Assembly: GCA_902534735.1 (NCBI GenBank)
Contig: CACARD010000001.1
Span: 86,001-150,000, forward strand
Direction: 5' to 3'
DNA: 64,000 nt
Source: an uncultured Pelagibacteraceae bacterium
GTDB taxonomy: Bacteria > Pseudomonadota > Alphaproteobacteria > Pelagibacterales > Pelagibacteraceae
In this document: positions 1-8,409 of the stretch, piece by piece
Layout: every line of letters begins with the position of its first letter
Numbering within the stretch: position 1 is the first letter of the stretch
Made by a program: the position numbers and the translations under genes
The notes under the pieces: generated by a model
The model's database searches: none
Seen by the model: only the letters and a program-made list of their open reading frames with translations
Told to the model about the DNA's origin: nothing

Positions 1-871
1 AATTAATTTTTATTAAATCATTAATATATTTTTTACTATTTAGTAGTATTGGCAAAAAAGAAATCATTATAATTTTCGGTATAAAATGAAAAATTTCCAC
101 ATATCTTACAGATACAGAATAAATTCCTAACTGATATTCGTTAATAAGAGAATTAATCATGATTTGATCAATTCTCATATATAAAATTATACTTAAAGAC
201 GAAAGAAGAACCGGGAAACTTTTTAAAATTAATTTTCTGACATTTTTAAATTGGAACCTATTTAAAATTTTTTTATTTTTAGAGATATAAAAATAATTAA
301 TTAGACAAAATACAATAATTGCATCAATTAATAATCCATAATAAATATATATATTGTCTAGACCTTTATTTATTACAAAAAATACTATTGAGGCTAGAAA
401 AATTATACCAATTAATTGTGAAATAACTATGAATTTAGATAATAGTTTTGCCTCAAAATAACTGAAAAGAATTTCACTACTTTTAAGAATAATAATTAGT
501 CCAGCAATTAATGAATAATTTAAATAGGTTTCTTTATTGTTGAAAATTATTATTAAAAAAATAAAAATTACATAGCATAATATGCTTACAAGGAATCTGA
601 GATGGTACGCGCTAATTAATAAACTTATATTAAATTTTCTATTTTTTTTTACAATCAAGTTAATTAAAACAGGGTTCATGCCCAAGGATGAAATTGCATT
701 CAACAAAAATATTAAAGCAATAAGATAATTTAGGACTCCAAAGTTTTCTGGGCCTAAGTATCTTGCGAGAAAAATTGATAATAAAATATTTAGAGAGGCT
801 CTGAACAATTTATCAAATAAGAGCCAGGATAAATTAATTTTAAAACTAATATTATTAAATATTCTAAACAA
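1..871 (-). CDS. wzx: Wzx-like oligosaccharide flippase, 3' end cut off by the window
   Basis: This reading frame runs off the left edge, so only about 290 N-terminal residues are seen. They contain a string of hydrophobic membrane segments. The motif ARYLGPENFG near residues 36-45, preceded by a DKLFR stretch, and YMRIDQIMI near residue 235 are typical of the polysaccharide flippase family (Wzx/RfbX, Polysacc_synt). Such proteins move undecaprenyl-linked sugar repeats across the inner membrane. The start is inferred as TTG at 871, because an in-frame stop lies three codons upstream and the first Met is deep inside the protein. It overlaps the end of the upstream O-antigen ligase gene by 8 bases, which implies one transcript. 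Confidence 0.85.
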   Translation of the reverse strand, partial: MFRIFNNISFKINLSWLLFDKLFRASLNILLSIFLARYLGPENFGVLNYLIALIFLLNAISSLGMNPVLINLIVKKNRKFNISLLISAYHLRFLVSILCYVIFIFLIIIFNNKETYLNYSLIAGLIIILKSSEILFSYFEAKLLSKFIVISQLIGIIFLASIVFFVINKGLDNIYIYYGLLIDAIIVFCLINYFYISKNKKILNRFQFKNVRKLILKSFPVLLSSLSIILYMRIDQIMINSLINEYQLGIYSVSVRYVEIFHFIPKIIMISFLPILLNSKKYINDLIKIN

Positions 872-2204
872 TTTTTTCTAATGAGTTATATTTATTTTCA
901 AATAAGTAGTAGGAAATTGGAATAAAATATAGCATAGATAGCCAATTATTAAAAAAATTACCTGTTGGTATTATTGGCCATAAATTTATAAAAAGAGCAA
1001 TTAACAGCGCGTACTTTGGATTTAAAGGATTTTTATTTTTAATTATTAAAGATACAACTCTGTAAAAAATATATAAGAAAATTACAAATATAGTCAAAAA
1101 TCCAATTATTCCAGCTTCAGATAAAAGTTGGAAATAAGTATTGTGTGGATGTGTTGAGCAACCATAATATTCTTGAGAATCCCCGAAACTAGTATTTACC
1201 TTTTTTTCTGGCCTGAAAGCAAATTTTTCACATTTATATCTAAACATTTTTAATCCATGACCTTGTATTGGTTTATCTAGAAACATTCTAAAAGCAGTTG
1301 TAAAATGACTTTGATGATGAAAACTAAAAATCATAAAATTTAATTTTGTTTCGCTTATGTCTTTATCTAAAAATTTATCGTAATATTGTCCTTTAAATTG
1401 TCCAATTGTATCAACAAATACTCTTTTAAATATTTTTGGATTATGAAAAGTGATAATAGCTGACATAACAAGAAAGATTAAGGAAACTAAAAGTATTCTC
1501 TTCCTCAAAGGTTTATAAATTATAAAAAATATTAAACTAAAAAGTAATATTAAACCTAATGCAGCCCTATCGCCAGATCTATAGATAATTACAAATGATA
1601 AAGCAATAATTACTAAATCGTCCCATTTTAATTTTTTTATTTTTTCATAATTTTTTAAAATAAAATATATAAAAACCGGTAATATTTTTTGTAGAAAACT
1701 TCCTAAAACAAATTTATCTCCAAATGGTCCGCTTATTCTCATTAAATCTATGCTGTTGGGTTTTAATCCAAAAATGTCTGACCCATAGAATATTTGTATA
1801 AAGCTATCAAATATTACAAAAATTAAAGTAAATTTATAAAGTAGATAAATAATATTTAAATGTTCTTTTACTGAGTTTAAAAAATATAAAATTGAGATTG
1901 TATAAATTCCAAACCTCAGATAAAAAAATGATGATTTTAATGACACTAATTTTTCTGGAGCAAAGAAAGAAACTGTTACTAAGTAAAACCAAAATATTAA
2001 AAAAACTTTAAATAAACGATTATCAAACAAAAAAAATTTTTTTTCCTTAAATAAAAAATATAGGAAAAAAATAAACAGTAAGAAGAGAAATATTTCAGCT
2101 ATCAATGGTCCTGCAATAAGAGCCAAAGGCAATAAACCAATTAAATAAATAGATAATTTTTTTAACATTGATATTAATTTTTCTTTATATATAACAAGTT
2201 TCAT
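864..2204 (-). CDS. O-antigen ligase/polymerase (WaaL/Wzy-like) membrane protein
   Basis: The 446-residue protein consists of about ten hydrophobic segments. It carries the marks of the Wzy_C/WaaL family: RSGDRAALG at 209-217 and, in a large periplasmic loop, the HPHNTYFQLLSEAG stretch from about residue 352, whose histidine-containing pattern is conserved in O-antigen ligases and polymerases. It probably joins or polymerises lipid-linked glycan at the periplasmic face. Ligase and polymerase cannot be told apart from sequence alone. Met13 (base 2168) is an alternative start that places the first membrane helix close to the N-terminus. The annotated start lies only 4 bases from the divergent transaldolase start. 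Confidence 0.85.
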   Translation of the reverse strand: MKLVIYKEKLISMLKKLSIYLIGLLPLALIAGPLIAEIFLFLLFIFFLYFLFKEKKFFLFDNRLFKVFLIFWFYLVTVSFFAPEKLVSLKSSFFYLRFGIYTISILYFLNSVKEHLNIIYLLYKFTLIFVIFDSFIQIFYGSDIFGLKPNSIDLMRISGPFGDKFVLGSFLQKILPVFIYFILKNYEKIKKLKWDDLVIIALSFVIIYRSGDRAALGLILLFSLIFFIIYKPLRKRILLVSLIFLVMSAIITFHNPKIFKRVFVDTIGQFKGQYYDKFLDKDISETKLNFMIFSFHHQSHFTTAFRMFLDKPIQGHGLKMFRYKCEKFAFRPEKKVNTSFGDSQEYYGCSTHPHNTYFQLLSEAGIIGFLTIFVIFLYIFYRVVSLIIKNKNPLNPKYALLIALFINLWPIIPTGNFFNNWLSMLYFIPISYYLFENKYNSLEKIV

Positions 2205-2208
2205 ATAA

Positions 2209-2904
2209 ATGACTAAGCTTTATTGTGATACATCAAATTTAAAAGATATTCAAAACTGCTTGAGAAAATTTAAAATTGATGGAGTAACAACAAATCCATC
2301 AATAATGAGAAATGAAGGTGTTAAAAATTATAAGGAACATTGTAAAAAAATATTAAATTTGACAAAAAATAAACCTCTGTCAGTTGAGGTATTTGCAGAT
2401 AAAGATAATGAAATAATTAATCAAGCTCTAATTATCTCTAAGTGGAGTAAGTTTATATATGTGAAAGTTCCAGTAATAAATACAAAAGGTAAATTTTTAA
2501 AAAAAGTAATAAGAAATTTAAATAATAGTAATATCAAACTAAACATAACGGCAATTTTTACATTAAGACAATTATTAAATATTAGAAAAGTAATTAATAA
2601 AAAAACCCCAGTAATAATATCAATTTTCTGTGGAAGAATAGCCGATAGCGGTATTGATCCAGAACCAATTATGAAAAATGCAAAAAAATTATTTAAAAAA
2701 TATAGTAATGTAAAAATACTTTGGGCAAGTGTTAGGGAAGTTTATAATTTCTATCAAGCAAAAAGATGTAAATGCGATATTATTACTATTCCTCCAAGTT
2801 TTATTAAAAAAATAAAATCTAAAAAACATAATTTAGAAAATTATTCAAAAATTACAGTAAAACAGTTTTTTGATGATGGGAAAAAGTCGAATTTTAAACT
2901 TTAA
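2209..2904 (+). CDS. tal: Transaldolase family protein
   Basis: The 231-residue length and motifs fit the small transaldolase/fructose-6-phosphate aldolase family. DGVTTNPS is at 24-31, and YVKVPVIN at 84-91 holds the Schiff-base lysine, Lys86. LNITAIFTLRQ is at 111-121, GRIADSG at 142-148, and WASVREVYN at about 172-180. Transaldolase makes sedoheptulose 7-phosphate, the precursor of ADP- and GDP-heptoses. The gene converges on gmhB, overlapping it by 11 bases at the 3' ends, and faces the four-gene GDP-heptose operon. I therefore infer that it feeds that pathway rather than serving central metabolism. The substrate cannot be proven from sequence. Confidence 0.88.
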   Translation: MTKLYCDTSNLKDIQNCLRKFKIDGVTTNPSIMRNEGVKNYKEHCKKILNLTKNKPLSVEVFADKDNEIINQALIISKWSKFIYVKVPVINTKGKFLKKVIRNLNNSNIKLNITAIFTLRQLLNIRKVINKKTPVIISIFCGRIADSGIDPEPIMKNAKKLFKKYSNVKILWASVREVYNFYQAKRCKCDIITIPPSFIKKIKSKKHNLENYSKITVKQFFDDGKKSNFKL

Positions 2905-3430
2905 TAACATCTAATATTTTTTTAAAATTTTTAACGCAGTGGTCTGAAACTGTATTTTTACAATCATTATATTTTTTTTTCAAAAGTATAGTTTTACATT
3001 TAGCTTTTTTTCCAGCTATCACATCTTTTTCTCTATCGCCTACAACATATGATTTAAAAAGATTTATGCCAAAATCTTTTTTTGCTCTATAAATCATGCC
3101 AGGATTTGGTTTTCTCATAAAATTTTTATCATTATCGGAGTAAGAAGTATAAACTTTATTAATAATTAATTTTTCCTGAAGCTTATTATTAATCTCTTTA
3201 ACATTTTTTTTTGAATTTTTTCCCCTAGCTACATCTGGCTGATTTGTTAAAACAATAATTAGATATTTTTTTGATAATTTATTAATAATTTGTTTAACAT
3301 TATTCAATAATTGGAAGTCATTTAAAGTTTTTATAGCAATAGGATTATTTCTTTTATTCGTAAAAGTTTTTATGAGTGTTCCATCGCGATCAAAAAATAC
3401 AGCCTTATTTTTTCTACCACTTGGTATCAT
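2894..3430 (-). CDS. gmhB: D-glycero-D-manno-heptose 1,7-bisphosphate phosphatase-like HAD protein
   Basis: This is a HAD-superfamily phosphatase of the HisB/GmhB type. FFDRDGT gives the nucleophile/acid pair Asp14 and Asp16 (numbered from the ATG at 3430), followed by a TNQPDVARG loop, a RKPNPGM lysine motif and VGDREKD near the C-terminus. It should remove the C7 phosphate of heptose 1,7-bisphosphate. An upstream TTG at 3457 would lengthen it by nine residues, but the ATG is preferred; it overlaps gmhA by 17 bases. The cysteine/histidine zinc loop usual before the RKP motif of E. coli-type GmhB is missing (the region reads SYSDNDKNFM), so this is a zinc-less variant. Confidence 0.85.
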   Translation of the reverse strand: MIPSGRKNKAVFFDRDGTLIKTFTNKRNNPIAIKTLNDFQLLNNVKQIINKLSKKYLIIVLTNQPDVARGKNSKKNVKEINNKLQEKLIINKVYTSYSDNDKNFMRKPNPGMIYRAKKDFGINLFKSYVVGDREKDVIAGKKAKCKTILLKKKYNDCKNTVSDHCVKNFKKILDVIKV

Positions 3431-3998
3431 TAAATTGTAAGACAGGATGAGATACAAGTAAATGCCATATAAGAACTTGAAATGTTTCTGAAATGGGAGT
3501 GATTAATTTTTTATTTTTCATATTTATTGAAAGACTTATATCTGAATTCTTATATGCATAGCCGTCAGTTTTTCCAACTACAGAAATTATTTTAGTTTTT
3601 TTTATTTTTGCATATTTTATTGCTTTAATTAAATTAACAGAAACATTTTTTTTTTGACTCCCCCCACCTACAGAAAAAACCATTAATATATCTTTTCTGT
3701 TAATTTTACAAAGTTTTAGATAGCTATCAAATATTGTATCAAAACCTTCATCATTTGTTTTAGCTGTTATTTCTGAGATATTATCTACAGGTGTATAGGC
3801 ATCTATATTACACAATTTTCTAAAATCGTTAACTGCATGAGATGCATTGCCAGCACTCCCTCCTACTCCAATTAAAAATAATCTTCCACTTTTACTTCTT
3901 AAATTTTTTAATAATTCAACAATTTTTAAAATTTTTTTTTTGTCTAAATTATTTACTGATTGAATAACATTACTAAAATAATCCTCAATATGTTTCAT
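3414..3998 (-). CDS. gmhA: Sedoheptulose 7-phosphate isomerase (SIS domain)
   Basis: A 194-residue single SIS-domain protein, the usual length for phosphoheptose isomerase. IGVGGSAGNASHAVNDF at 43-59 is the sugar-phosphate binding loop. VGGGSQKKN follows near residue 110, and the C-terminal SETFQVLIWH helix supplies Glu171 and His179, likely the acid/base pair. It converts sedoheptulose 7-phosphate into D-glycero-D-manno-heptose 7-phosphate, the first committed step of the heptose pathway. It overlaps hddC by 14 bases and gmhB by 17, forming an hddA-hddC-gmhA-gmhB operon. Confidence 0.9.
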   Translation of the reverse strand: MKHIEDYFSNVIQSVNNLDKKKILKIVELLKNLRSKSGRLFLIGVGGSAGNASHAVNDFRKLCNIDAYTPVDNISEITAKTNDEGFDTIFDSYLKLCKINRKDILMVFSVGGGSQKKNVSVNLIKAIKYAKIKKTKIISVVGKTDGYAYKNSDISLSINMKNKKLITPISETFQVLIWHLLVSHPVLQFNDTKW

Positions 3999-4674
3999 TT
4001 TTTAAAATATATTTTCTAAATTCTTTAATACCATTGTATGAGCCTATCTCATAGAACCTTTTTTTTACAATATATCCATCTAATAATTTTTTTTTCGACA
4101 ATTCCTCATATAAAATAGAAATGTCAAATTTTGATTTTGATGACACACTTTTAAATATTGATTTTTTTACAAATGTTACTCCATAATCAATATAATTAGC
4201 TTTTTTATCTGGTTTTTTCTTTTCATAAATTATTGCTTTCTTATTTATTCTTACATTACTTTTATCAAACTTATCATTATTTTTGTACACAGCCATTGTT
4301 GAAATACTTTTTTTCTTAAGCATTTTTTTTATATCAAAGTTTAGATAGCTGTCCCCATAAAGAATAAAAAAATTATTATTTAAATATTTTAACGATTTAA
4401 TTACGGCTCCACCTGTACCTAAAGGTTTTTTTTCATTAACAATTTTTATATTTATAAAATCAATATTTTTTTTAACATATCTTATTATTTTATTACTTAA
4501 ATATCCAACAGATAGAATTACATTATTGATATTGTGATTTTTTAAATATTTTAGTTGATAATATAAAAAAGGTTTTCCATTAAACTTTATTAAACATTTT
4601 GGTATTTTTTTTGTATAATTTTTTATTCTTGTCCCTTTGCCACCACTTAGTATAATTCCGTTATATTTCCTCAA
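3985..4674 (-). CDS. hddC: D-glycero-D-manno-heptose 1-phosphate guanylyltransferase
   Basis: The 229-residue protein is a sugar-phosphate nucleotidyltransferase. LSGGKGTRI at 9-17 is the nucleotide-binding signature. PKCLIKFNGKPFLYYQL follows, then GTGGAV and YGDSYLNFD, which carry the metal-binding aspartate. Placed between hddA and gmhA, it should make GDP-D-glycero-alpha-D-manno-heptose. Translation begins at TTG (4674) inside a TTGA overlap with the hddA stop, analogous to the common ATGA coupling. Glucose-1-phosphate-type nucleotidyltransferases look similar; the operon decides the assignment. Confidence 0.87.
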   Translation of the reverse strand: MRKYNGIILSGGKGTRIKNYTKKIPKCLIKFNGKPFLYYQLKYLKNHNINNVILSVGYLSNKIIRYVKKNIDFINIKIVNEKKPLGTGGAVIKSLKYLNNNFFILYGDSYLNFDIKKMLKKKSISTMAVYKNNDKFDKSNVRINKKAIIYEKKKPDKKANYIDYGVTFVKKSIFKSVSSKSKFDISILYEELSKKKLLDGYIVKKRFYEIGSYNGIKEFRKYILKNETY

Positions 4675-5645
4675 AATATTTGTTTAACTCCCTCAGTATC
4701 AAATTTAAATTTAACTTCTTCTAATTTTTTTTTTGTTAATGCTTTCCTTAGTTGATTTGGTGAATTTGCATAGAAAAGAAGGAAGCCGCCACCACCAGCA
4801 CCAATTAATTTTCCCCCTAAAGCCCCATTTTTCATAGCAAAATTATAAATTTCGTTGATTGTTTTATTTGACATGTTTTTTGATCTTTTTAATTTGTATT
4901 GCCAATGACTATTCATAAGTCTTGCAAAACTATCACAATTGCCTTTGACTAGTTCTCTTTTAATTTCAAGTCCTAAAGATTTGACATAATCTAAATTTCT
5001 AATCATGTCATATTCATTTTTTTTTGTTTTTTTGTCTTGCTCATTTAAAATTAAAGAGGAATTTCTTGAAAAGCCTGTAAAAAATAGTAACAAATTTCTT
5101 TCTAAATTTATATAAGTGTCTTCAGAAATATTTAATTTATTTATTTTAACAATTCCATTCTTATTTATTCTAAATTCAGATATACCTCCAAATACTGAAA
5201 TATATTGATCCTGTTTTCCGCTCGGCTGTTTTAATTTATTAATTTCAATCTCACATGCTTTTTCAGCTAATTGCATTTTATTAATCGATTTATCGTTGTA
5301 AACATAAACTCCTTTAATCAAAGCGGTCGAAAAACTTCCTGAAGATCCAAGCCCAGTTTTGGTTGGTATATCTGTTAAAGTGGTTATTTCAATTCTATTT
5401 TCTAATAACTCTTGTTTTAATACTTCTTTTATAATTTTATGAGATATTTCATTGATTGATTTTACTTTTTCAATTTTAGAGTATTTTAAATATATTCCCT
5501 TTTCAAAAGGCCTGGTCAGAGTTACATAAACATACTTATTTATTGCAGCGGAGATAAAAAAACTACCTTTCTTCTGATAGTATGATGGAATATCTGTTCC
5601 GCCTCCACCTATACTAATTCTTAATGGACTTCTTATAATAATCAT
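4671..5645 (-). CDS. hddA: D-glycero-D-manno-heptose 7-phosphate kinase (GHMP family)
   Basis: The 324-residue GHMP kinase has RSPLRISIGGGGTDIPSYY at about 5-23, TGLGSSGSFS at 97-106 (the ATP-phosphate loop) and GALGGKLIGAGGGG at 274-287. This arrangement, with the GGGTD start, is diagnostic of the HddA group, which phosphorylates heptose 7-phosphate at O-1 to give the alpha-1,7-bisphosphate. It overlaps hddC by 4 bases and the upstream oxidoreductase by 4 bases (ATGA), so it is translationally coupled on both sides. Confidence 0.9.
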   Translation of the reverse strand: MIIIRSPLRISIGGGGTDIPSYYQKKGSFFISAAINKYVYVTLTRPFEKGIYLKYSKIEKVKSINEISHKIIKEVLKQELLENRIEITTLTDIPTKTGLGSSGSFSTALIKGVYVYNDKSINKMQLAEKACEIEINKLKQPSGKQDQYISVFGGISEFRINKNGIVKINKLNISEDTYINLERNLLLFFTGFSRNSSLILNEQDKKTKKNEYDMIRNLDYVKSLGLEIKRELVKGNCDSFARLMNSHWQYKLKRSKNMSNKTINEIYNFAMKNGALGGKLIGAGGGGFLLFYANSPNQLRKALTKKKLEEVKFKFDTEGVKQIF

Positions 5646-6634
5646 TTTCTACTTTTATAAATTGTGCTTATAATTCTTAAATTTTCATGTGCATCTTTAA
5701 TTCCTGGGACTGGATTCCTATTTTGTTTTATATCTGAAGAAAATTCTTTCATCTCCTCTTTCCAAGAATACATATCATTTTCTTTAAACACGTAAGTCTT
5801 TGAATATGGTATTCCCATATTTTTTGACATTTTATAGTATTTTAATATTTCTTTACCATAACTTTTTCCCAATCCATTAATTTCAATTTTTCCATATTTT
5901 CCAAAAATTTCAAAAATAAATTTATTTTTCCATTCTGTTGATGAAGCATGTAATATAGCCATGGCTCCCTGATTATTTGATAAATTTATAAAACAATTAT
6001 CCTCTAATTTAGATTTCCAAAAAAATGTATTTAATTTTGAGTAATCTACTTTTAAATTTTTAAGAAATAATCTTGATAAATCAATTAAATGTGAGCCTTT
6101 ATCTATTAATTCTCCACCGCCTGAAAACTTTTTATTGAATCTCCATTCCTTATGATAATTTTTTCTACCACCATGTCCATAAATAGCTCGAATATACATT
6201 ATTTTTCCAATTTTATTGTTATTTACCATTTTTTTAGCCGCTAAAAATGCTGGATGATATCTATGATTGAAGCCTACTCTAATTTTTAAATTTTTTTTTT
6301 TTTTTAGTAACTTTAAAATTTGTTTACTTTGTAAATCATTGATTGAAGCAGGTTTCTCAACAAATACATGCAAATTTTTTTTAATGCATTCTTTTATTAT
6401 TATAGAATGTAAATTGTGTGTTGTACAAACTATAATTGCATCAAGTGACTTAAGGTCAATTAATTTTCTCCAATTGTTAAATACATATATATTCTTTTTA
6501 TTAAGTTTAATTTTATTTATTTTTATGTATGGATCAGCGCAAGCAACTAAATTAAAATTGATTGGTAGACTTAAAATTCTTCTTTTTCCCACAACACCAT
6601 ATCCGATTAAACCAATATTAATTTTTTTTTGCAT
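5642..6634 (-). CDS. Gfo/Idh/MocA family oxidoreductase
   Basis: The 330-residue protein has the N-terminal Rossmann motif GLIGYGVVGKRR (8-19), the family EKP motif (VEKPAS, 92-97) with its catalytic lysine, and SGGGELIDKGSHLIDL near 171-186 holding the catalytic histidine region. These enzymes oxidise or reduce sugars or sugar nucleotides with NAD(P). Because it sits directly upstream of the heptose operon and overlaps hddA by 4 bases, it may modify the heptose nucleotide or a co-made sugar; this is inference. The coding region contains an unusually long run of 15 adenines on the coding strand (6291-6305), encoding a KKKKN stretch. Confidence 0.85.
   Translation of the reverse strand: MQKKINIGLIGYGVVGKRRILSLPINFNLVACADPYIKINKIKLNKKNIYVFNNWRKLIDLKSLDAIIVCTTHNLHSIIIKECIKKNLHVFVEKPASINDLQSKQILKLLKKKKNLKIRVGFNHRYHPAFLAAKKMVNNNKIGKIMYIRAIYGHGGRKNYHKEWRFNKKFSGGGELIDKGSHLIDLSRLFLKNLKVDYSKLNTFFWKSKLEDNCFINLSNNQGAMAILHASSTEWKNKFIFEIFGKYGKIEINGLGKSYGKEILKYYKMSKNMGIPYSKTYVFKENDMYSWKEEMKEFSSDIKQNRNPVPGIKDAHENLRIISTIYKSRK
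6291..6305 (+). repeat. 15-base homopolymer T tract inside a coding region
   Basis: Fifteen consecutive T on the plus strand, A on the coding strand, lie within the Gfo/Idh/MocA gene and encode consecutive lysines. A tract this long is a potential slippage site, either for replication or as a sequencing or assembly error. The reading frame is intact here. Confidence 0.8.
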
Positions 6635-7476
6635 TAAAAATTTTGCCTTCTTCGCATAGTAAATATATCTGAACTAGAAATTTTTCTTAATTCGATTTCA
6701 TTCCATTTTTTGAAATTATCCCATCGTGAACTTAAAATTTTTCCAGAAATATTTTTTCCAGATTTAAATAATAATAAATTTATTAAATCATAAACCTTAT
6801 TAAGTGATTTATTTGATGATTTAAAAGCCTTTTTGATTTTCAAAATTTCTTTATGTTCAACTTTATTTTTATTTTTTAATATTGTTCGAGTCATTTTTGA
6901 GTCTATTATCCCTGGAGCAATTGCATTAATTCTAATATTTTTGGTTTTAATTTCAGTTGATAAAATTTCTACCAATTTAACTAATGCAATCTTAGATAAA
7001 GAGTATGAGCTAAAATTTTCTCTTTTACTTGTGGCCCCTCCACCAGAAAAAAGGATAATAAGAGTTCTTTTGTTATCTTGAATTGTTTTATATAAATATT
7101 TTAGTAAGTAAACATGGGAAAAAAAATTGATATCAAATGTTTTTTTAAATTTTTTTAAGTTTGAATTAAAGAAATTATTGATTTCACCTTGAACACCTAT
7201 CGTGCTTATTATTAAATCGGCTTTCTTAAAAAATTTAATATTTTTTTTAATAATGCTTTTTGTTTTTTTTGCGTTTGTAATATCAAATCTTTCAAAAATT
7301 ATTTCTTGAGTTTGATTATTTGAATAGTTTTTTTTTAATTTATTGAATTTTTGTTTATTATTTGAAAAAAGTAATAAGTTATGATTGTTTAAATAATATT
7401 TTCTAGATAAAAAATTTCCTATTGAGCTAGTAAATCCAAAAATAACAATATTTAATTTTTTATTTTTAATAACCAT
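6634..7476 (-). CDS. Short-chain dehydrogenase/reductase
   Basis: A classical SDR of 280 residues. The cofactor loop is GFTSSIG at 14-20, STIGVQG around 91-97 replaces the usual NNAG, and the catalytic motif is YSLSK with Tyr158 and Lys162. NAIAPGIIDSKMT follows. It is expected to reduce or oxidise a sugar or sugar nucleotide carbonyl. The stop shares a base with the downstream Gfo/Idh start, and the 5' end overlaps the epimerase gene by 25 bases, so all three are likely co-translated. The substrate is unknown. Confidence 0.82.
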   Translation of the reverse strand: MVIKNKKLNIVIFGFTSSIGNFLSRKYYLNNHNLLLFSNNKQKFNKLKKNYSNNQTQEIIFERFDITNAKKTKSIIKKNIKFFKKADLIISTIGVQGEINNFFNSNLKKFKKTFDINFFSHVYLLKYLYKTIQDNKRTLIILFSGGGATSKRENFSSYSLSKIALVKLVEILSTEIKTKNIRINAIAPGIIDSKMTRTILKNKNKVEHKEILKIKKAFKSSNKSLNKVYDLINLLLFKSGKNISGKILSSRWDNFKKWNEIELRKISSSDIFTMRRRQNF

Positions 7477-8408
7477 TTGTTTTTTAATAAATATTTTACG
7501 GTTTTTTTAATTGACTCCTTTATATTATATCTAGGTTCCCAGCCAGTAGATCTTATTTTATAAGTATCTAGATAAATGTATGGGTTATCTCCAATCCAGC
7601 CCCTCTTCCCTCCAGAATATTGCATTTTTGGTTTTAGTTTTAAGATTTTACAAATTATTTTTACAGATTCTTTAACCGTAAGACATTCTTGTGTTCCCAA
7701 ATTAATAATATTTACTTTTTTATTGAATTTTCTAACCGCTAAATCTATTGCCTGGATGCAATCTGCAACATGAAGATATGATTTCTTTTGATTACCATCT
7801 CCCAATATATTAATTACGTTCTTATTTTTTTTTAGTTTTTTTATAAAATCGTATACATGGCCGTGAGTATATCTATCTCCTAAAATTGAAACAAACCTAA
7901 AAATATATGATTTTAAATTGTATGCTTCTGAATATGCGCTTATTATTGCCTCAGCAGATACTTTTGATGCTCCATACAAAGAAGTTTGAATTGGAAATGA
8001 AGTATTTTCTTTAGTAGGAATTTGTGTTGCTTCACCGTAAATTGATCCAGTGGATGCAAATATTAATTCATTAATTTTATTTTTTTTAATGGTTTCTAAT
8101 ATTCTATATGTGACTATTATATTTTGGTTTATATCTTTTTTTCTATGTTTTAAGCCAAATCTGACATCTGCATTTGCTGCGAAATGATATACTCTATCTA
8201 CATTTTTGAAATATTTATCAATATGGTTTTTCAATAAGTCAATTTTATAAAACTTAAAATTTTTATTTTTTAAAGCATCTTTCAAAAAAAATTTTTTACC
8301 TGTAGATAAATTATCTAAACCAATAATTTTACAATTTCGTTTTAATAGATAATCAACTAAATTACTTCCTATAAATCCTGCACATCCTGTAACTAAATAG
8401 GTTTTCAT
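7452..8408 (-). CDS. NAD-dependent sugar nucleotide epimerase/dehydratase
   Basis: A 318-residue extended SDR. The NAD-binding motif TGCAGFIGSNL is at 7-17, an early LDNLSTGK motif at about 31-38 is typical of UDP-glucose/UDP-GlcNAc 4-epimerases, FASTGSIYG is near 118-125, and the catalytic pair is Tyr145 and Lys149 (YGASK). YLHVADC and a C-terminal GW motif also match GalE/WbpP-like enzymes. It may act as a 4-epimerase on a nucleotide sugar, possibly the heptose nucleotide given its place upstream of that operon. It is one base downstream of a methyltransferase gene. Confidence 0.85.
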   Translation of the reverse strand: MKTYLVTGCAGFIGSNLVDYLLKRNCKIIGLDNLSTGKKFFLKDALKNKNFKFYKIDLLKNHIDKYFKNVDRVYHFAANADVRFGLKHRKKDINQNIIVTYRILETIKKNKINELIFASTGSIYGEATQIPTKENTSFPIQTSLYGASKVSAEAIISAYSEAYNLKSYIFRFVSILGDRYTHGHVYDFIKKLKKNKNVINILGDGNQKKSYLHVADCIQAIDLAVRKFNKKVNIINLGTQECLTVKESVKIICKILKLKPKMQYSGGKRGWIGDNPYIYLDTYKIRSTGWEPRYNIKESIKKTVKYLLKNKWLLKIKN

Positions 8409-8409
8409 A

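Noticed and set aside
6267..6659. Phenylalanine-rich plus-strand open frame opposite the Gfo/Idh/MocA gene.
   Set aside because: It is the antisense shadow of a well-supported gene; the same holds for the similar frames opposite other genes, such as 24004-24510 and 28225-28725.
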